A DNA stretch of 64,000 bases from Mercenaria mercenaria (Eukaryota; Mollusca; Bivalvia; Venerida; Veneridae): positions 12,919,001 through 12,983,000 of the forward strand of contig NC_069375.1 in the NCBI RefSeq assembly GCF_021730395.1. The letters run 5' to 3'. A program made the translations under genes and the position numbers. The stretch's first letter is position 1. Every line of letters starts with the position of its first letter. The notes below the pieces were generated by a model. That model was not told the origin of the DNA. It saw only the letters and a program-made list of their open reading frames with translations, and searched no databases. Below are positions 60,086 to 64,000 of the stretch, one piece after another.

Positions 60086-62852
60086 ATGGCAAACCAGCAG
60101 ACAAACCAACAGGCAAGATCCTGGGACCCTAAATTCACGCACGAAGATAGGGAGAGGTAAATGTTTATAAATTCCATGAATATCAATAAGCTTTATTTTT
60201 CTTCAACATTTCTTCTTTTTTGGAAGGCCACATCCTAGGGCCAGTCCCCGCTTTTGAAAAAATTCTCAATATTCATGACATTTTTTTTTGTTCTTACATT
60301 TTAATTGTTTTGTTGAGATGTTTGTTTTCACTCACATGTTGGATAATTTCTAATTTCTTTATTTTAAAAATTATTTCGAGATGAGAAGATATAAATACAG
60401 ATTATCCAGCTGGTCCATTATCATGATTTTTACTCCATATGGTTAGTTTGTTGGTAGAAAGAGGTCTGGTAATCATATACAGTGCTTTAGGATATAGCGG
60501 ATAGCTAACTAATTTTTCCTGCATTCCAATTCAAAGAGATGAAAATAGTAGTTTTTTTTCAGTATATCAGACAGAAAACATCTATTCTTCTTAAAACATT
60601 CAGCTTTTAATAGAAATTCATGTGTTTTTTCTCTCCAAGCCATTGTTTACATATGCGCTGATTTAGGGTGTAAAGGATAGCTTTGGTCGTTTTTTCAATT
60701 ATTTGTTTAAAATCCACATCTTAACAAACTTTCCAAGATTTCTTTACTATAAATCAGAATAATAATGTATTCTCTTTTCAAAAACATTCAGCTTTTTAAA
60801 TTTCTATCAAATACTTTTCATTTACTGACATTTTTTACATATACACTGATTTAGTCTATAGGGGATAGCTTTATTTTACATTTGATGACATATGAAAAAT
60901 AACACAACAAGCAAATATTTAAAATGTATGTCAGAATGTCTGTTTGCATGCCAGTAAAAGAATGATATATATGAAAATTTATACAATAATTCAAGTCTAA
61001 ATATAAAATTTATCAATCCATCCTCTATACCCTAAAATCCGCTATACACTAAAGCACTGTACCTGTACTGGTATGTACTGTGTTACCATTGTATATAGTA
61101 TTTGCTGAGGAAATGCTGTTATTAGTTGTCATAAAAGTTGCAGATATTAATTTTTTTATTATGAAGTTTTGTTGTAAATCTTTGTTAATATTAATATTTT
61201 TTAGAAGGCAGTGGCTAGAGAACCAGAACCGGTTCCCTAGAAAGCGAATTTACTTGTCTGGAATCAGTTCTCTAGCCAAACTACTGCATAGGCAAGGGAA
61301 CCTGAAGTTTATTTCTATGCATTATAAAAACTGGCGAAATTCACATTGTTTCTTTTGGTAAGTATCGTACATATTACTGACTTGATTAATTAATAATTTT
61401 ACCATTTCAGCAAGTCATGCCCTCGCATTTATCTGCGTTTAACATGTCGACAAAGTGTCGTTGCCGCATACTGTCTGCCATATTGGTATGATATAAACTA
61501 GTATGTCAGTAAGGCAGAAATCGTTGTCAACATTGTCTTACCAGCAAGGTGAATTTCGGTGTTGACATTGGAAGTTTCAGTTACATTATTATGAGGAAAG
61601 ATAAATGTTCGTTTCATGCTGGAAGAAAGAATAGGGTATTATACCTGTACAATATAACAAAATGACGATTTCTGCATTTATTCGTACTAGTTTGTATCAT
61701 TCCAATATGGTGGACAGTATGCAGCGAGTACACTTTTGGAGACGAAGTAAACGCAGATAAATGCAACCTAGGCATGGCTTGCTGAAATGGTAAAATTAAT
61801 TATGATAGTAACATGCATGATACTTACAAAAAGAAGCAATGTGAATTTCAGCAGCTTTATGCATAGATATAAACTTCCGGTGCCCTAGCCTATGCACGTA
61901 CTTTGGCTAGAACACTGATTCTGGATGAATAAGTTTGCTGTCTAGGGAACCGGTTCAGGTTCTCTAGCCGCTGTCTTTTTAGAAATAGCTCTTATTCGGG
62001 TTGGAGACATACTGAATATGAATTTTTATTGACAATTTCGTTAGTCACTGTTTTTTTACTTTAGCAGTAAAAGGAATTCAGCAATTTATAAGCACAATCT
62101 AAATCTAAAATACCAAAGAAAAGCATCATATCTTAATCCTTTACAATTTTTTGCTAGATAAATTAAAGTTTCCTCACTGCAAATACATCCAAGTATTCAT
62201 ATTGATTACTGTTTCTCTAGACAGCCTACACAGGTTTTCTAGGGGTCCGGTAACTGGACCTCTAGACTTTTAGTCTAGAGGCCCGGTTACCAGATCCCTA
62301 GCCACTGCCTTGTTGGTATCATAGTAGTCATACAGTCATTTCATCCTCTAGTCAACTCTTTCGACACTCAGCTTGTGTCATTTGGTGCCCTAGATTGGGT
62401 TATTTCATCCCTATTGTATATTTGTACAGCTTGTCCCATTTATAAGTCATTCAGTCTCCCCTGTCTATATTTTGTCTGCTGTTCATTTTTACTTAAACTG
62501 AAAATTTAAAAACTTGTATATTTGCTTTTTTGTTTGAGTTTTGCCCAAATGATTATCCCTAAAGTCTTATAGAATTTTTTTTAAACATCGACAAACATTT
62601 TACACAGATAACTGTGTCTGGAGCAAATTCAATTTAAGTACCACAAAATCTTGAAACTTTGTCTTGCACACAAATTATCAAACATTTTTCAGTCAAAGCA
62701 AGTTTTCAATTTTGTAGCCTAATTTTGATGGATTGAATTTCCTGGGTATATTGCAGAAATGAATCAAATTTTTCAGATGGATTTGTGTCTATCCAGCCTA
62801 CATAAATAGCAAGAAAACTGTGAAGGAAGGAAGAAGAATTCCAAAAGACAAG
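60086..62852 (+). CDS. SRP19: Signal recognition particle 19 kDa protein, N-terminal exons
   Basis: Two coding exons are inside the window: 60086-60156 (donor GTAAAT) and 62777-62852 (acceptor TTTTTCAG, donor GTATGT), phase 2 then 0. They encode 49 residues. The second exon reads RWICVYPAYINSKKTVKEGR followed by RIPKDK. This matches the highly conserved SRP19 start, where animal proteins have R-[FW]-IC-[IV]-YPAYLN-x-KKT, then EGRRIP. SRP19 binds SRP RNA helices 6 and 8 and enables SRP54 to join, in the nucleolus and cytosol. The first 24 residues are Gln-rich and variable, as in other species. The remaining exons (VENPTA region onward) lie beyond the right edge; nothing matching them was seen up to 64000. 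The 2.6-kb intron carries two palindromic elements. Confidence 0.9.
61207..61975. mobile_element. Palindromic element with 9-bp duplication
   Basis: Long inverted arms (about 61207-61560 and 61600-61975) with ends GGCAGTGGCTAGAGAACC at the left and GGTTCTCTAGCCGCTGTC at the right. TTTTTAGAA flanks both sides (61198-61206 and 61976-61984). A nine-base duplication with long inverted ends suits Mutator-like elements; an 8-base reading would suit hAT. No transposase frame. Confidence 0.7.
62215..62311. repeat. Short relative of the palindromic element
   Basis: A hairpin at 62241-62299 (GTCCGGTAACTGGACCTCTA against TAGAGGCCCGGTTACCAGA) ends CTAGCCACTGCC, the same terminus as 61207-61975. Confidence 0.55.
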
Positions 62853-63202
62853 GTATGTTTTTATTAAAGTATTTACAACTCTATAAAATTTACTATGAAT
62901 CACACTTACCTTTAAAGGTTCAATTTATTGAACAGTGTTACAGTGTTTAATACTGTAGCTTTTAGCTTCAGTGACTATCTAAAGAGTTACAAGCGCTATT
63001 GTACTTGCCCTGGCATCAGCGCTGCTGTCACAGTTGCTGCATTCAAGTGTGTGTTAACTTTTATGGCAAGTTTCTCAATTTCACGGTGTCTTCTTAACCA
63101 CTGCCCCTATAATTATCAAGCTTCACTTAAAGGGTTGATCTTGGTTAGGACTAAGGGACTGCCCCTTAGTGTAGGTACCAGGTGGTTTAGGGTTAGGTAT
63201 TT

Positions 63203-64000
63203 TAAGGTATTGGACCCCTAATAATAGTAATGTTTAAAGAATTGCATTTGCTTGGTATATTCTTAAAGTTGACCATGTTTTGCACTGTGTTGCAATTTGT
63301 GAACAACTTTTACCGTGCCGTTTTTTGTAAATTGTAAATATTTCTTCAAGCTCAAGTAGAGACAAATTTCATAGTGATGGCTACTACCCAAAACATTCGC
63401 AGATAATTCATTTTGCCATTAATTTTGATAAAAGAAACATCAAACTATTGGTAAACAATTATATAACACAAAATAAAACTGGCAATATAATTCTTTATAG
63501 GGTGCCTTAAGTAAACGGATTTAATGTTACAGAATTCTAACTTCAACATTGAAAAATTAAGGTTGAATCCTGCGGGCCTGCTTTGAATATTGCTCATTTC
63601 ATCAAAAAATAACCTTGGGGCAGAAGTAAAACCTGCCTACATTTCTTCCACAATATGTAAATGTAAAGAGTGAATGCAAAATAGAGAACTTTTACCGCAT
63701 GTAACTCAGTATTTTTAAAGATGTCTAACTCTACCCCTTCTGTTTCTGAGGTAAATTCGCTTTGAACAGCAACAAATTGCTTATAAAATGAAAATTTTCA
63801 ACTTTTGTACAATACATCCATAATAAGTCTTGAAAGAAGTAAAAACTTACTACAAATAAAATGAAAATAAGGAAAAAAAAATTTTGGTCCCAGTGGGGCT
63901 TGAACCTATGCCCCCCTGAAAATTGCAGTCAAAGTAGGTTTATTGTAGGAGTTGAATACTCTTCAAAAAGGAGGTACTCTATTACGGGTCCAATACCTTA
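63203..64000. repeat. Inverted-end element at right edge
   Basis: TAAGGTATTGGACCCCTAAT at 63203 is mirrored at the last bases of the window (complement TAAGGTATTGGACCCGTAAT). No coding frame lies between. The element could extend past the edge. Confidence 0.55.
63885..63945 (-). repeat. tRNA-like B-box piece
   Basis: On the minus strand, CATAGGTTCAAGCCCCACTG is a tRNA-type B box and T arm; the rest of the tRNA shape is lost. It lies inside the inverted-end element at the right edge. Confidence 0.4.

Noticed and set aside
62928-63221. 97-residue frame as the next SRP19 exon
   Set aside because: It shows none of the conserved SRP19 sequence that should follow RRIP and has no acceptor in the right phase.
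1-64000. CRISPR arrays, operons, ribosome binding sites, prophage
   Set aside because: The window is animal nuclear DNA; tandem arrays here lack unique spacers of constant length.
1-64000. LTR retroelements, Polintons or viral fossils
   Set aside because: No long direct terminal repeats and no gag, integrase, capsid or envelope-like frame were recognised.

Overview
This window looks like nuclear DNA of a marine bivalve mollusc, probably a heterodont clam. It is AT-rich, its genes are intron-split with GT-AG junctions, and most of the sequence is repeats. The repeats include several tRNA-derived SINE families, palindromic and MITE-like elements, a mariner, a LINE tail, and more than a dozen elements with the layout of the bivalve 'pearl' class (Helentron-associated non-autonomous elements). 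No prokaryotic feature is present. Species assignment is inference from gene and repeat types only.

Genes from left to right. (1) A minus-strand, three-exon gene for a 260-residue single-BIR protein of the inhibitor-of-apoptosis type (4290-6202). (2) A minus-strand, six-exon LIM-homeobox gene spanning 21 kb (9972-31151). It reads as a complete 287-residue protein with two intact LIM domains and a divergent homeodomain, closest by eye to the Lhx6/Lhx8/Arrowhead group. (3) Inside its 12.8-kb first intron, on the same strand, a candidate four-exon gene for a 55-residue microprotein (25227-28846). (4) A plus-strand, three-exon gene for an unrecognised 128-residue Cys/His-rich protein (34059-34949), head-to-head with the LIM-homeobox gene. 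(5) A minus-strand, three-coding-exon gene for a 468-residue protein with three C2H2 zinc fingers (48848-52049). (6) The first two coding exons of SRP19, a signal recognition particle subunit, on the plus strand (60086-62852), running off the right edge. Apart from the nested and head-to-head arrangements, nothing suggests the genes work in one pathway.

Repeat landscape. The third intron of the LIM-homeobox gene holds a 3.75-kb long inverted repeat. Its left arm carries a 1.34-kb mariner with a broken transposase gene, and its right arm keeps only a few bases of the same mariner's end. Two 'pearl' elements sit inside other repeats whose uninterrupted copies can be compared within the window. 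Both comparisons suggest insertion into an A-run without target-site duplication, as expected for Helentron relatives. The LINE tail, one SINE and a palindromic element in the SRP19 intron each have clear target-site duplications. The stretches 6.2-8.8, 35-36.8, 39.6-41.2 and 44.1-48.8 kb hold little or nothing that can be supported.

All gene models come from reading splice sites and phases by eye. Family names rest on motifs and remembered family consensus, without database searches.
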